Notes under the pieces: generated by a model
Seen by the model: the letters and a program-made list of their open reading frames with translations, nothing else
What the model was told of the DNA's origin: nothing
The model's database searches: none
Position numbers and translations under genes: made by a program
Assembly: GCF_900116665.1 (NCBI RefSeq)
Contig: NZ_FPBK01000007.1
Location: 118,715 to 182,714, forward strand
Length of the DNA: 64,000 nt
Reading direction: 5' to 3'
Source: Pustulibacterium marinum
GTDB lineage: Bacteria; Bacteroidota; Bacteroidia; Flavobacteriales; Flavobacteriaceae
Shown: positions 40,322-49,624 of the stretch, in pieces
Position numbering within the stretch: position 1 is the first letter of the stretch
Layout of the letters: each line of letters begins with the position of its first letter

Positions 40322-40987
40322 ATGAATCATCCTTTTTATCAAAAAAATAAGAAAGAACAACTCAAATTTCAACTAACTATAGCCAGCATTGCATTACTTT
40401 GTGTGGCAGTAGGTTTTTTGTTAGCTTGGTTATTGTCTTTCTGGCTTCTAGCGTTTGTTATTTTCGTTATCGTAATTACACTTTTAGCACCTTTTATAGA
40501 TACACCATCCATGGTGAAACAAGGACGGCTGACATACCATTCGCTATTTTTTCTTTCGGAAACTCCAAAAAATGGAGTGATTCAAATTCATGGAGGGACA
40601 TTGTTTGATTACTATTTTGCGATACCTAAAGATATTCCGAAATCGAGTCGTAAGCGCTTTATTCTACAACAATATTTGGAAGGACTTTTGCAATTAATTG
40701 CTACCTATGAAGTTCAACCAGATAGTGATATCATTATTCGCGGCACGAGTTATATCATCAATACAAAAACAGCCGAAAAACTGGGTTTTCAATTAAAAAA
40801 TACTGAAGGATTACAACAACTCATTTTGATATTTAATTATGCTCAAATTACGTGTGCCAATTCCCTAGCTAATGGAAAATTGACATTCCCAAAGGTTTCA
40901 AAAACCAAAACATTTGAAGCGTCTATTCAAGATTTGATTGCAAGAAAAGAAAGAATCAAGGAACTGAGTGAACGATTAAAGGGCTAA
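40322..40987 (+). CDS. Membrane protein of unknown function
   Basis: 221 residues. Two adjacent membrane helices (about 18-60: ASIALLCVAVGFLLAWLL then WLLAFVIFVIVITLLAPF) are followed by a soluble part with basic patches (KSSRKRF, RKERIKELSERLKG). No family is recognised. It may form a unit with the serine hydrolase 36 bp upstream; the next gene is convergent. Confidence 0.72.
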   Translation: MNHPFYQKNKKEQLKFQLTIASIALLCVAVGFLLAWLLSFWLLAFVIFVIVITLLAPFIDTPSMVKQGRLTYHSLFFLSETPKNGVIQIHGGTLFDYYFAIPKDIPKSSRKRFILQQYLEGLLQLIATYEVQPDSDIIIRGTSYIINTKTAEKLGFQLKNTEGLQQLILIFNYAQITCANSLANGKLTFPKVSKTKTFEASIQDLIARKERIKELSERLKG

Positions 40988-41020
40988 TTTTTCGAATATC
41001 AGATTAATAATAATTTGAAA

Positions 41021-41608
41021 TTACTGCGTAATCTCTTTCAATAATCGGTATAACTCATGTGTTGGTAATCCCACCACACTGTTATACGATCCGGTGATGG
41101 AAGTAATACCTACGTAACCAATCCATTCTTGAATTCCATAGGCGCCGGCTTTGTCAAAAGGTTTATAGTTGGTGATGTAAAAATCAATTTCTTCTGCTGT
41201 AAGTTCTCTAAAAGTTACTTCTGTTATAGTATTTGCTATGAATTGCTTTTCGGTAGAAGTTACACAAACAGAACTGATGACTTCATGAGTTTTTCCCGAA
41301 AGTGAACTGATCATTTCAAAGGCTTCTTTGGAGTCTTTCGGTTTTCCTAAAGCTTTATTTTTCAGCCATACAATGGTATCGGAAGTGATTAGAATTTCCT
41401 CTGCTTTTAAATCATTTTGTTGAGATGCTGCTTTCAGTTTTGCCAAATACGAAGTGATTTCCTCTTTTTGTAAATTTTCAGGATAAATTTCTTCAACCTC
41501 TTTTGTTCTTACTACAAAATTGATTCCTAAATCTTTCAGAAATTGATGTCTTCGTGGAGAATTGGAAGCAAGAACAACGGTATAATTTTTTAATATTTCG
41601 GCAAGCAT
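41021..41608 (-). CDS. maf: Maf-family nucleoside triphosphate pyrophosphatase
   Basis: House-cleaning enzyme that hydrolyses non-canonical or pyrimidine NTPs to NMP and pyrophosphate in the cytosol. 195 residues, normal for Maf. Seen: VVLASNSPRRHQFLKDLG at the N-terminus (substrate loop), EEILITSDTIVWL with the conserved Asp, LGKPKD, LSGKTHEVISSV, and DKAGAYGIQ. It follows the prenyltransferase gene by 2 bp and belongs to the leftward operon 43832-41021. Confidence 0.92.
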   Translation of the reverse strand: MLAEILKNYTVVLASNSPRRHQFLKDLGINFVVRTKEVEEIYPENLQKEEITSYLAKLKAASQQNDLKAEEILITSDTIVWLKNKALGKPKDSKEAFEMISSLSGKTHEVISSVCVTSTEKQFIANTITEVTFRELTAEEIDFYITNYKPFDKAGAYGIQEWIGYVGITSITGSYNSVVGLPTHELYRLLKEITQ

Positions 41609-41610
41609 GG

Positions 41611-42534
41611 TTATGCAGTTAAAACAAATTGAAAAATGATGTAAACTGAAGCAATTCCTGTAATCATAACTCCTTTCAAAAGATGTTTCAATAAGGTAAA
41701 ATCTTTTTTCTTAGAAGCCATAAATGCCTTGATAGCTATAAAGATTAGTGGAGCTAAAATGGCAAGAATGCCGTAGTAAATAATGATGTCGAAACGATAA
41801 AGTTGAGTGTAAAGTAAAATAAAAACACTAGCGGCAACAGCAAGAGTTACTATGGCAACAACAATTCCGGTTCGTTTTAATCCTAAGGCTATGGGAATGG
41901 TTTGTATTTCTTGATTGTAATCACCATCTATATCTTCTGCATCTTTAACGATTTCTCGAAGAAAATTAATTAAAAATGCAAAACCAGCATAAATAAGCAG
42001 CTGTATGAAAATATATTTAGACATTTCCACGTAGGCATCATTGGCAATCATAATTGGCAAAATTGTAAAAACACCTACCATCAAAATACTTATGGCCGTT
42101 AGAAGTGAGATCAAGATATTGGAAACAATGATGATACTCTTAAATCTTGTTGCATAGAGGTAAAGCAATCCTGATGAAAATACAAAAATGATGGCGTAAT
42201 TTGGTTGGCCTACTGCGTAAGAAAGGTAAAAACCTAGTATCATTCCTATGCAATTTAAAATAAGAAATAGGTTGAAAGCAGCCTTTTCTGAAATATGTTT
42301 TTTGATTACTACAGCATCTGGTCTATTGATCATATCTGCATCCACATCTTCAATATCGTTTATGATGTATCCGGCAGCTGCAATGCAAATAGTAGCCAAT
42401 GATAATAACCAAAATTGCCAGTTGGTCATTGCCGTTTCTTGAAAATAATAATCAATCAAAAAATACTTAAACACAGCCTGTGTCACCAAAATGATCAGCA
42501 GGTTTGGCCAGCGAACTAGTTTTAAATACTGCAT
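41611..42534 (-). CDS. UbiA-family prenyltransferase
   Basis: Integral membrane prenyl transferase. 307 residues from the ATG at 42534 (MQYLKLVRWPN), preferred over an upstream ATG at 42573 that would overlap the phosphatase gene. Both Asp-rich motifs are present: NDIEDVDADMINRPD and DAEDIDGDYNQEIQTIP. About eight to nine hydrophobic helices are visible. Proteins of this type in Flavobacteriia are often named geranylgeranylglycerol-phosphate geranylgeranyltransferase, but the acceptor is not settled. Part of the leftward four-gene operon. Confidence 0.88.
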   Translation of the reverse strand: MQYLKLVRWPNLLIILVTQAVFKYFLIDYYFQETAMTNWQFWLLSLATICIAAAGYIINDIEDVDADMINRPDAVVIKKHISEKAAFNLFLILNCIGMILGFYLSYAVGQPNYAIIFVFSSGLLYLYATRFKSIIIVSNILISLLTAISILMVGVFTILPIMIANDAYVEMSKYIFIQLLIYAGFAFLINFLREIVKDAEDIDGDYNQEIQTIPIALGLKRTGIVVAIVTLAVAASVFILLYTQLYRFDIIIYYGILAILAPLIFIAIKAFMASKKKDFTLLKHLLKGVMITGIASVYIIFQFVLTA

Positions 42535-42538
42535 GCAA

Positions 42539-43084
42539 TTAGGTAGTTGGGCCGTTGAACAAAGTAGCATCAAAATCTTTGTGCCATTTCCCTTGAACCT
42601 TCATTACTTGTTCAATAACATCACGTACACAACCTTCACCACCATTTTTGTGAGAAACATATTTGGCAACGTCTTTCACTTCCTTTACAGCATTTTGTGG
42701 ACAAGCTGGTAAACCTACCATTTGCATTGGCGGCACATCTGGGATGTCATCGCCCATGTACAAAACGTTTTCTGGGTTTATGTTATAGATATCTAAGAAT
42801 TCGTCTAATTTTTCCGTTTTGTGAAGCGTTCCCATGTAAATATCGGTGATACCCAATCCGCGTAAACGCTTGCGAACACCTTCATTATTTCCGCCAGAAA
42901 TAATACAAATTGTATAGCCGTGATTCAAAGCATTTTTCAATGCATAACCATCTTTCACATCCATTTTTCTAAGTAATCCACCTTCAGAAGTAATTAAAAG
43001 GCTTCCATCTGTAAGTACGCCGTCTACGTCAAAAACAAAGGTGGTAATTTGGTTTAGGTATTCTTTATAGCTCTTTTCGCTCAT
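42539..43084 (-). CDS. KdsC-like HAD phosphatase
   Basis: Class C0 HAD phosphatase; the family removes phosphate from KDO-8-phosphate in lipopolysaccharide core synthesis. 181 residues. HAD motifs: FDVDGVLTDG (nucleophile and acid Asp), ICIISGG, and YMGDDIPDVPPM for metal binding, with GLPACPQNA typical of KdsC. Its first 20 bases overlap the end of the DUF2520-type gene, which indicates translational coupling. The exact substrate is inferred. Confidence 0.88.
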   Translation of the reverse strand: MSEKSYKEYLNQITTFVFDVDGVLTDGSLLITSEGGLLRKMDVKDGYALKNALNHGYTICIISGGNNEGVRKRLRGLGITDIYMGTLHKTEKLDEFLDIYNINPENVLYMGDDIPDVPPMQMVGLPACPQNAVKEVKDVAKYVSHKNGGEGCVRDVIEQVMKVQGKWHKDFDATLFNGPTT

Positions 43085-43832
43085 AAGTTTTTAATATTGA
43101 AGTTGTAAATTGTTGGTATAAGTTTTTATAAGTTTCGTTGTCTAATAACGATAGATGTTTGTCTATAGTTTGTTGGTCATTTCGTCTTGCCGGACCTGTT
43201 TGTGCTTCTAGTGGTGATAAATACTGAAGTTTGTCTAGCGTTTCTTCCATTAATGGTTGAAATATTTGAAACGGAATATTTTTTTGATCACTGATGTCTT
43301 TCGTTATATGATATATGTGATTAACAAAGTTGCTCACAAAAACAGCAGCCAAATGAATGGTTTTACGTTGTTCTGAATCAATTTCGTATACAGAATGACT
43401 AATTGCAGTAGCCAAAGATTTTAAAGTTTCAAGATCATTTTCTTCATCTGCCTCAAGACAAAATGGGACTTTGGAAAGTGCTACTTTTTTATTTTTTGAA
43501 AAAGTCTGTAGTGGATAAAATACACCTCTTCTATTTTTTGATGGTAAATCTTGGAGACTTACACTTCCCGTAGTATGAACTACTAGTTTCTTTTCAAAAG
43601 GAAGTTGAGAAGCAATATCAATTACAGCATCATCAGAAACCGAAATTATATACACATCAGCTTCCTTAAGTTCTTCCAAAGAATGGCAAATAGGAACCTG
43701 AATATTTTTGTAATGCTCGGTTAATGGACTTCTACTATAAATTTGATGTAAATGAATGCTTTCACTTTGATAAAAAGCTTTACTTAAATGAAAAGCTACA
43801 TTACCCGCTCCTATAATACTTACTGATATCAT
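43065..43832 (-). CDS. Rossmann-like / DUF2520 protein
   Basis: 255 residues from the ATG at 43832 (MISVSIIGAGNVAFHLSK). The NAD(P)-binding GxGxxA block begins at residue 7; an upstream ATG at 43847 would only add residues before the first strand. The C-terminal half (about 125-250) matches the helical DUF2520 module (HLAAVFVSNFVNHIY, GPARRNDQQTIDKHLSLL). It resembles NADP oxidoreductases coupled to F420 or ketopantoate-reductase-like folds, but the substrate is unknown. It is the first gene of the maf operon. Confidence 0.85.
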   Translation of the reverse strand: MISVSIIGAGNVAFHLSKAFYQSESIHLHQIYSRSPLTEHYKNIQVPICHSLEELKEADVYIISVSDDAVIDIASQLPFEKKLVVHTTGSVSLQDLPSKNRRGVFYPLQTFSKNKKVALSKVPFCLEADEENDLETLKSLATAISHSVYEIDSEQRKTIHLAAVFVSNFVNHIYHITKDISDQKNIPFQIFQPLMEETLDKLQYLSPLEAQTGPARRNDQQTIDKHLSLLDNETYKNLYQQFTTSILKTYERKEL

Positions 43833-43836
43833 AGGG

Positions 43837-43869
43837 CAAAAATACAATTATTAAGGAGAACCAAAACAA
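43837..43869 (-). promoter_or_regulatory. Promoter of the maf operon, possibly leaderless
   Basis: On the minus strand: TTG (43867-43869), 22-bp spacer, TATTTTTG (43837-43844), an exact -7 match. The predicted start of transcription falls at or within a few bases of the ATG at 43832, so the first gene may have little or no leader. Confidence 0.5.
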
Positions 43870-43925
43870 TTATAAATACTGATAAAAATCAAAATTTTCA
43901 TAAGAAGAATATGTATCTTAGCATC

Positions 43926-44333
43926 ATGGAAAAACGCGAAATAAACAATAGGGAAGACGTTGCAGTTTTGGTAAACACGTTCTACAAAGCCATCCGTAAA
44001 GATGCGTTTTTAGGACCTTATTTCACTGGAATGATAAGTAATTGGGAAACCCATTTGGCGCATTTGACCGACTTTTGGTGTGGACAATTGTTTTTTGATT
44101 CTGGTTACGAAGGCGATCCTATGGAGAAACATCGTAACGTAGATAAGTTTTTCTATCACAACATGAATGAAAACCATTTTAAAGCTTGGTTAGAAATTTG
44201 GTTGTCTGTCTTGGATTCTGAATTCAAAGGAGAAAATGCAGAGCTTCTAAAAAATAAAGCCACCAAAATGGCAAGTGCAATACATATGGATATGTATATG
44301 CATCGTAAGAAAAACGAAGAAGCTAAAGACTAA
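43926..44333 (+). CDS. Group III truncated hemoglobin
   Basis: Small haem protein of 135 residues from the ATG at 43926 (MEKREINNRED). An earlier in-frame ATG at 43911 lies within the likely promoter area. Group III features: FYKAIRKDAFLGPYF, the His of NWETHLAHLTDFW, and HRNVDKFFYHNMNENHFKAWLEIW with the proximal His. The function is oxygen or NO chemistry; the physiological partner is unknown. It sits 119 bp ahead of the CcsBA gene, so co-expression with cytochrome maturation is conceivable. Confidence 0.9.
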   Translation: MEKREINNREDVAVLVNTFYKAIRKDAFLGPYFTGMISNWETHLAHLTDFWCGQLFFDSGYEGDPMEKHRNVDKFFYHNMNENHFKAWLEIWLSVLDSEFKGENAELLKNKATKMASAIHMDMYMHRKKNEEAKD

Positions 44334-44372
44334 TTTTAAGAGTTTTTCGCTAGCTAAACCACAAAAACATCC

Positions 44373-44380
44373 TATTTTTG
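44373..44380 (+). promoter_or_regulatory. Candidate -7 element upstream of ccsBA
   Basis: TATTTTTG, an exact match to TAnnTTTG, 73 bp before the start codon. The -33 region has only a T-rich stretch, so support is partial. Confidence 0.42.
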
Positions 44381-44452
44381 CACATTGAAATATGAGCCAT
44401 GATAAAAAGTAATTTCATGGCTACTTTTTTAACCAAAAAGTAACAACATACA

Positions 44453-47400
44453 ATGTCAAACCCACTTTCCAAAGTTTTGTTCTCCACACGTTTAATGGCT
44501 GTTTTATTTGTAGTTTTTGCAATTTCCATGGCTACAGGAACCTTCGTAGAGAACTCTTATAATATTGAAACTGCCCGTATTTATATTTACAACACCTTAT
44601 GGTTTGAAGCCATTATGGTGTTTTTTGCTATAAATTTTATGGGAAATATTGTGCGCTACCGTTTGCACAAAAAAGAAAAATGGTCGGTACTTTTACTACA
44701 CTTGTCTTTTCTGTTTATCATCATTGGCGCCGGTATAACGCGTTATTTAGGAGATGAAGGCGTTTTACCTCTGCGAGAAGGTGAAACTGCAGATTTTTAT
44801 CTTTCAGAAAGAACATATTTATCTGTTTTTGTTGACGGAAAAATTAATGGAGAAGACAGAAGAAAACCGTTGCAAGATGACTTTTTGTTTTCGGAATATG
44901 CAAATAATGATTTTACTTGGAAGTACGATTTTAACGGACAACCTTTTACCGTTGAATATGTAGATTTTGTACACGGTGCAAAAGAAGGTTTTGTGACTTC
45001 TGAAAATGGTGAAGAGTATTTAAAAATTGTAGAAGCTGGTGATGGTACGCGTCATGAACATTTTCTAAAAAATGGTACCGATGCCAATATTCATAACATT
45101 ATATTTTCTTTGAACAAGCCTTCAAAAGGAGCTATAAATATTAGAACCACTGCAGAAGGGTATACTATTGAATCTCCGTTTGACGGTACTTTCATGAGAA
45201 TGGCAGACCAAATGAAAGGAGAATTGATAAAAGATACCATTCAACCTTTAATGTTAAGATCGCTATATCAAGCTGCCGGAATGAGTTTTGTGATTCCAGA
45301 TAGTTTAACAAGAGGTAATTATGATATTGTTCCAATACCTGATCAAGAAGTAACAAAGAACGATCAAGATATGCTAGAGGTAAAGGTAACTACCAATGGT
45401 GAATCTAGAAACGTTAAGTTGATGGGAGGAAAAGGTGTTATCAATGATCCTGAAACTATAAATCTGGGAGGACTTGATTTTCATTTATCTTTTGGGTCTA
45501 TTCGCCAAAATCTTCCTTTCAGCGTGAAGTTAGATGATTTTATTGCTGAAAAATATCCGGGTACTGAAAAAAGTTATTCCTCTTATATGAGTAAAGTAAC
45601 CGTGGAAGATGATAAGCCATTTGCCTATGATATTTACATGAATCATATTTTAGACTATAAGGGGTATCGTTTGTTTCAGTCATCGTTTATGCCAGATGAA
45701 AAAGGAACAATACTTTCTGTAAACCATGATGCCTTGGGAACTACCATTACCTATATTGGTTATTATTTATTATATGCTGGATTGTTGGCTATTATGTTTT
45801 TAGGAAAAACGCGTTTCAAAGATTTAGGTGAAAAACTTAAAAAGGTCATGAAAAAGCGTAAGTCTATGACCATGCTACTACTGCTTATGATTTCTTTGCC
45901 ATCGATGGCTCAAGATGCGCATAATCATGTAGAGGGAGATGATCATGAGCATGAATTCAGAATGCCAACAGACCAAGAAGTGATGAATAATATTCATGCT
46001 ACTACGGTGGATAAAGAGCATGCAGCTAAGTTTGGTGCTTTGGTTATTCAGGATGATGGAGGGCGTATGAAACCTGTGAATACTTTTGGTTCTGAATTAT
46101 TGCGAAAACTTAGTGAGAAAAGTAAATACGAAGATTTGGATGCCAATCAAGTATTGTTATCCATGATGCAAAATCCTACGCCATGGTATCATGTTCCTTT
46201 TATTTTTATTGAAATTGAAAATGATAGTCTACATCATGTATTGGGTGTTGAAGAAGGTCTTCAGTATGTAAAAGCAATCGACTTTTTTGATGAACGTGGA
46301 AATTATAAGTTAGAACCATTTTTGGATGACGCTTATAATACCAATACGCCAAATCAATTTGAGAAAGAATATAAAAAGGTAGATTTAAAGTTAGCATTGT
46401 TGAACCGTGCTTTGAGTGGTGAAATTTTAAAAATCTATCCAATTCCAAACGATGAAAATAACAAATGGATTTCTAGAACAGATTTTATGGGAAATCCACA
46501 AGTGATTCAAGATTCATTATATACCAATTTTGTAAAGAACTCATTACCATATTATACTTCAATTCTTAGACAATCAAAGCTTAATGGAGATTATTCTGAA
46601 GCCGATAAAATGTTGGAAGCTTTTAAAAAGAATCAACATAATTATGGTAAAGAGGTAATGCCGACAGATGATGAAATACAAGCAGAATTAACCTATAACA
46701 AGTATAATGTTTTCCGTTTCCTATTCTTGTTTTACATGTTGGTTGGTACGGTATTGTTTGTGTTATTAATTACTCAAATTTTCAAGGATAATAAATGGAT
46801 AAGAGGTTTTGTGACCTTCTTTAAATTAACCACCATCATCCTTTTCCTAATCCATACGGCTGGTTTAGCGGCTCGTTGGTACATTTCGGGTCACGCTCCT
46901 TGGAGTAATGCTTATGAAAGTATGATTTACGTAGGTTGGGCAACTATGGGAATTGGTTTAATGTTTTACAGAAAATCAGACCTTACGGTTGCGGCTACTG
47001 TTTTTGTTACCTGTATTATTTTAATGATTGCTCAAGGTAACTGGGTAGATCCTGAAATAGGAAATCTTCAACCAGTATTGAATAGTTATTGGTTAATGGT
47101 ACACGTTGCTGTAATTGTTGCAAGTTATGGTCCATTTACCCTTAATTTCATATTAGGGTTGGTGACATTGCTACTGTATATTATCGGTACAAAAAAGGCA
47201 AAACCAAAAATAGAATTGGCCATTCAAGAGCTTACCATTATCAATGAGTTAGCAATGACCGTTGGTTTGGCTATGCTTACCATTGGGAACTTTTTAGGAG
47301 GTCAATGGGCAAATGAAAGCTGGGGACGCTACTGGGGTTGGGATCCTAAAGAAACCTGGGCTTTAATTAGTATTATGGTTTATGCTTTTGTAGTACACAT

Positions 47401-47632
47401 GCGTTTAGTTCCTGGTTTACGAGGAAGATTTGCTTTCAATGTAGCAGCAGTTTATGCGTATGCAAGTATTATGATGACCTATTTTGGAGTGAATTTTTAT
47501 CTCTCTGGATTACATAGTTATGCTAGCGGCCACCAAATAATTACACCAACTTTTGTTTGGATAACACTGAGTTGCATTACGGTTTTTGTAGTTTTTGCCT
47601 ATTGGCGCTACAAAGTAACCTTTAAGAAATAA
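44453..47632 (+). CDS. ccsBA: Fused cytochrome c maturation protein CcsBA (ResB-CcsA)
   Basis: Exports haem and attaches it to apocytochrome c in the periplasm (system II). 1059 residues, in one polypeptide: ResB/CcsB-like part with membrane helices near 10-30, 45-65 and 80-100 and a large periplasmic section; a helix near 430-450; a second periplasmic section beginning after an internal signal-like helix; then CcsA with helices from about 755 onward. The haem-handling WWD-type signature is seen as WGRYWGWDPKETWALIS near residue 965. A perfect terminator follows the stop. The fusion is standard in Bacteroidota. Confidence 0.92.
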   Translation: MSNPLSKVLFSTRLMAVLFVVFAISMATGTFVENSYNIETARIYIYNTLWFEAIMVFFAINFMGNIVRYRLHKKEKWSVLLLHLSFLFIIIGAGITRYLGDEGVLPLREGETADFYLSERTYLSVFVDGKINGEDRRKPLQDDFLFSEYANNDFTWKYDFNGQPFTVEYVDFVHGAKEGFVTSENGEEYLKIVEAGDGTRHEHFLKNGTDANIHNIIFSLNKPSKGAINIRTTAEGYTIESPFDGTFMRMADQMKGELIKDTIQPLMLRSLYQAAGMSFVIPDSLTRGNYDIVPIPDQEVTKNDQDMLEVKVTTNGESRNVKLMGGKGVINDPETINLGGLDFHLSFGSIRQNLPFSVKLDDFIAEKYPGTEKSYSSYMSKVTVEDDKPFAYDIYMNHILDYKGYRLFQSSFMPDEKGTILSVNHDALGTTITYIGYYLLYAGLLAIMFLGKTRFKDLGEKLKKVMKKRKSMTMLLLLMISLPSMAQDAHNHVEGDDHEHEFRMPTDQEVMNNIHATTVDKEHAAKFGALVIQDDGGRMKPVNTFGSELLRKLSEKSKYEDLDANQVLLSMMQNPTPWYHVPFIFIEIENDSLHHVLGVEEGLQYVKAIDFFDERGNYKLEPFLDDAYNTNTPNQFEKEYKKVDLKLALLNRALSGEILKIYPIPNDENNKWISRTDFMGNPQVIQDSLYTNFVKNSLPYYTSILRQSKLNGDYSEADKMLEAFKKNQHNYGKEVMPTDDEIQAELTYNKYNVFRFLFLFYMLVGTVLFVLLITQIFKDNKWIRGFVTFFKLTTIILFLIHTAGLAARWYISGHAPWSNAYESMIYVGWATMGIGLMFYRKSDLTVAATVFVTCIILMIAQGNWVDPEIGNLQPVLNSYWLMVHVAVIVASYGPFTLNFILGLVTLLLYIIGTKKAKPKIELAIQELTIINELAMTVGLAMLTIGNFLGGQWANESWGRYWGWDPKETWALISIMVYAFVVHMRLVPGLRGRFAFNVAAVYAYASIMMTYFGVNFYLSGLHSYASGHQIITPTFVWITLSCITVFVVFAYWRYKVTFKK

Positions 47633-47636
47633 TGAG

Positions 47637-47662
47637 AATCCCGCCTAGTGCGGGATTTTTTA
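47637..47662 (+). terminator. Terminator after ccsBA
   Basis: AATCCCGC (47637-47644) pairs with GCGGGATT (47650-47657), loop CTAGT, then a T-run to 47661. Strong rho-independent terminator. Confidence 0.9.
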
Positions 47663-47749
47663 TATCATTTTTGTAATTTTAAAGACTGAACACATATACT
47701 TTTTCAGTTTTATAATTCATTTAATAAAGATTTTCAAAAAAGTGTTGTA

Positions 47750-47784
47750 GGTTGTACAACCAAACAGGGAATAGTATAATATTG
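47750..47784 (+). promoter_or_regulatory. Promoter with overlapping 12-bp palindrome upstream of the peroxidase gene
   Basis: GGTTGTACAACC (47750-47761) is a perfect palindrome. Its left half contains TTG (47752-47754); after a 22-bp spacer lies TAATATTG (47777-47784), one base off TAnnTTTG. A palindrome on the -33 box is a typical repressor site; a redox regulator would suit a peroxidase gene (inference). Confidence 0.45.
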
Positions 47785-47810
47785 CAGCCCAAAACTCAAA
47801 TAAAAAAGTC

Positions 47811-48350
47811 ATGAAAAATTTTTTCACAGTATTGATTCTACTTGTAAGTATGGCAACATTTGCGCAAGAGAAACAAACCATTTACCAGTTCAAGGTTGAA
47901 GATCTTTATGGTCGTCCTTTTGATTTTTCAAAACTGAAAGGAAAGAAAGTAATGATAGTGAATACCGCTTCAAAATGTGGATTAACGCCACAGTATGAAG
48001 ATTTGGAAGCGTTGTATGAAATGTATAAAGAAGATAATTTTGTGATTGTAGGTTTTCCTGCAAATAATTTTGCTTCACAAGAACCAGGAACCAATGAAGA
48101 AATAGCTCAATTCTGTAAAGAAAATTATGGTGTTTCTTTTCCTATGATGAGTAAAATTTCAGTGAAAGGAAGTGATATGCACAAAGTATATCAATTTCTA
48201 ACTCAAAAGAAAAAAAATGGTTTAGAAGATTCTGAAGTAGAATGGAATTTTCAGAAATATTTGATCAACGAAAAAGGCGAACTCGTAAAAGTAGTTAAGC
48301 CAAGAACATTACCAACAGATCCTGAAATTGTAGATTGGATTAAAAGCTAA
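47811..48350 (+). CDS. Glutathione-peroxidase-family thiol peroxidase, exported
   Basis: Reduces peroxides using a Cys active site, most likely with thioredoxin-type electron donors. 179 residues with signal peptide MKNFFTVLILLV...TFAQ, so it is periplasmic. Family blocks: VNTASKCGLTPQYEDL with the peroxidatic Cys (about 56), GFPANNFASQEPGTNEEI with the resolving region, and EWNFQKYLI. The next gene starts 10 bp after the stop. Confidence 0.92.
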   Translation: MKNFFTVLILLVSMATFAQEKQTIYQFKVEDLYGRPFDFSKLKGKKVMIVNTASKCGLTPQYEDLEALYEMYKEDNFVIVGFPANNFASQEPGTNEEIAQFCKENYGVSFPMMSKISVKGSDMHKVYQFLTQKKKNGLEDSEVEWNFQKYLINEKGELVKVVKPRTLPTDPEIVDWIKS

Positions 48351-48360
48351 GTAGAAAACT

Positions 48361-49236
48361 ATGTCAAAAGTAAAAGTAGGTCTTGTACAAATGTCTTGTG
48401 TTGCAGACAAGCAACAGAATTTAGACAAGGCTATTGAAAAAATAAAAGAAGCAGCACAAAAAGGAGCTCAAATTATTTGTTTGCAAGAGTTGTTTACGTC
48501 ATTGTATTTCTGTGATGTGGAAGAATATGATAATTTTTCACTGGCGGAAAGCATTCCTGGGCCATCAACAGACGCATTGTCGGCTGTGGCCAAAGAACAT
48601 AATGTTGTAGTCATTGCTTCTTTGTTTGAAAAAAGAGCACAAGGATTATATCATAATACCACAGCAGTTTTAGACGCAGATGGCACCTATTTAGGTAAAT
48701 ACCGAAAAATGCACATTCCAGATGATCCTGCGTTCTATGAAAAATTTTATTTTACTCCGGGTGATTTAGGATACAAAGTTTTCAAAACTAAATATGCTAC
48801 GCTGGGAGTTCTAATTTGTTGGGATCAATGGTATCCTGAAGCTTCTAGAATTACTTCTTTGATGGGAGCCGAAATCTTGTTTTATCCAACAGCTATTGGT
48901 TGGGCAACTTCTCAAGATAAAGAAACCAACGTAGAGCAATACAATGCTTGGCAAACCATTCAACGTAGTCACGCAGTGGCAAATGGTGTGCATGTGGTAA
49001 GTGTTAACAGAGTTGGTTTTGAGCAAGAAGGCGCTATGAAATTTTGGGGAGGTTCGTTTGTAGCCAATCCATTCGGAAGTATTATGTATCAAGCATCTCA
49101 TGAAGATGAAGAAATTTCAGTAGTGGAATTAGATACTGCGAAATCTGATCAATATAGAACACATTGGCCTTTCTTAAGAGATCGAAGAATTGATTCGTAC
49201 CAACCTATTACCAAACGTTTTATAGACGAAGACTAA
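48361..49236 (+). CDS. aguB: N-carbamoylputrescine amidase
   Basis: Carbon-nitrogen hydrolase that converts N-carbamoylputrescine to putrescine, CO2 and ammonia. 291 residues. Catalytic triad: Glu in LQELFTSLYF (about 42), Lys in YRKMHIPDDP (about 118), Cys in VLICWDQWYPEASR (about 155). The block DDPAFYEKFYFTPGD is characteristic of this subfamily. The agmatine deiminase gene 49625-50662 supplies its substrate, so the pair forms the agmatine route to putrescine. Confidence 0.93.
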   Translation: MSKVKVGLVQMSCVADKQQNLDKAIEKIKEAAQKGAQIICLQELFTSLYFCDVEEYDNFSLAESIPGPSTDALSAVAKEHNVVVIASLFEKRAQGLYHNTTAVLDADGTYLGKYRKMHIPDDPAFYEKFYFTPGDLGYKVFKTKYATLGVLICWDQWYPEASRITSLMGAEILFYPTAIGWATSQDKETNVEQYNAWQTIQRSHAVANGVHVVSVNRVGFEQEGAMKFWGGSFVANPFGSIMYQASHEDEEISVVELDTAKSDQYRTHWPFLRDRRIDSYQPITKRFIDED

Positions 49237-49241
49237 TCTTT

Positions 49242-49616
49242 ATGGATTCTGAAATTCGATATTACAGGGAAAAGGAATTATTAGCTATAGAAGGAAAAAT
49301 TTATACCACAGAACAAGGAAGAAAATATTTTGTGAAAAATATCTACAAGATTATAGGAGTGGGTATAGTATTTAGTTTTCTTGGAGCAAAATATAAAGGA
49401 AGATCGGGGTATAATGGTAGTGGACCTTTGCAGCCAAGTTTAGCGGAAGCTCTAGAACTTTCATACATTGAAACGGTTTTGCTAATAGCTTTTTTCTACA
49501 CATTGGTTTGTTTTATAGCTCATTTTGCTTGGGAATATCAAGATAAAAAGAAGATAAAAAAATTAGAAAATCGAAGAAGAGAAATAGAAAACGAACTTGG
49601 TATAAAAGTTAATTAG
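49242..49616 (+). CDS. Small membrane protein of unknown function
   Basis: 124 residues. Two hydrophobic segments, IYKIIGVGIVFSFLGA (about 32-47) and TVLLIAFFYTLVCFIAHFAW (about 77-96), then a basic coiled tail. It lies between the two agmatine genes with 5-bp and 8-bp gaps, so it is certainly co-transcribed. A role in polyamine metabolism or transport is possible but not shown. Confidence 0.72.
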   Translation: MDSEIRYYREKELLAIEGKIYTTEQGRKYFVKNIYKIIGVGIVFSFLGAKYKGRSGYNGSGPLQPSLAEALELSYIETVLLIAFFYTLVCFIAHFAWEYQDKKKIKKLENRRREIENELGIKVN

Positions 49617-49624
49617 TTATTTGA

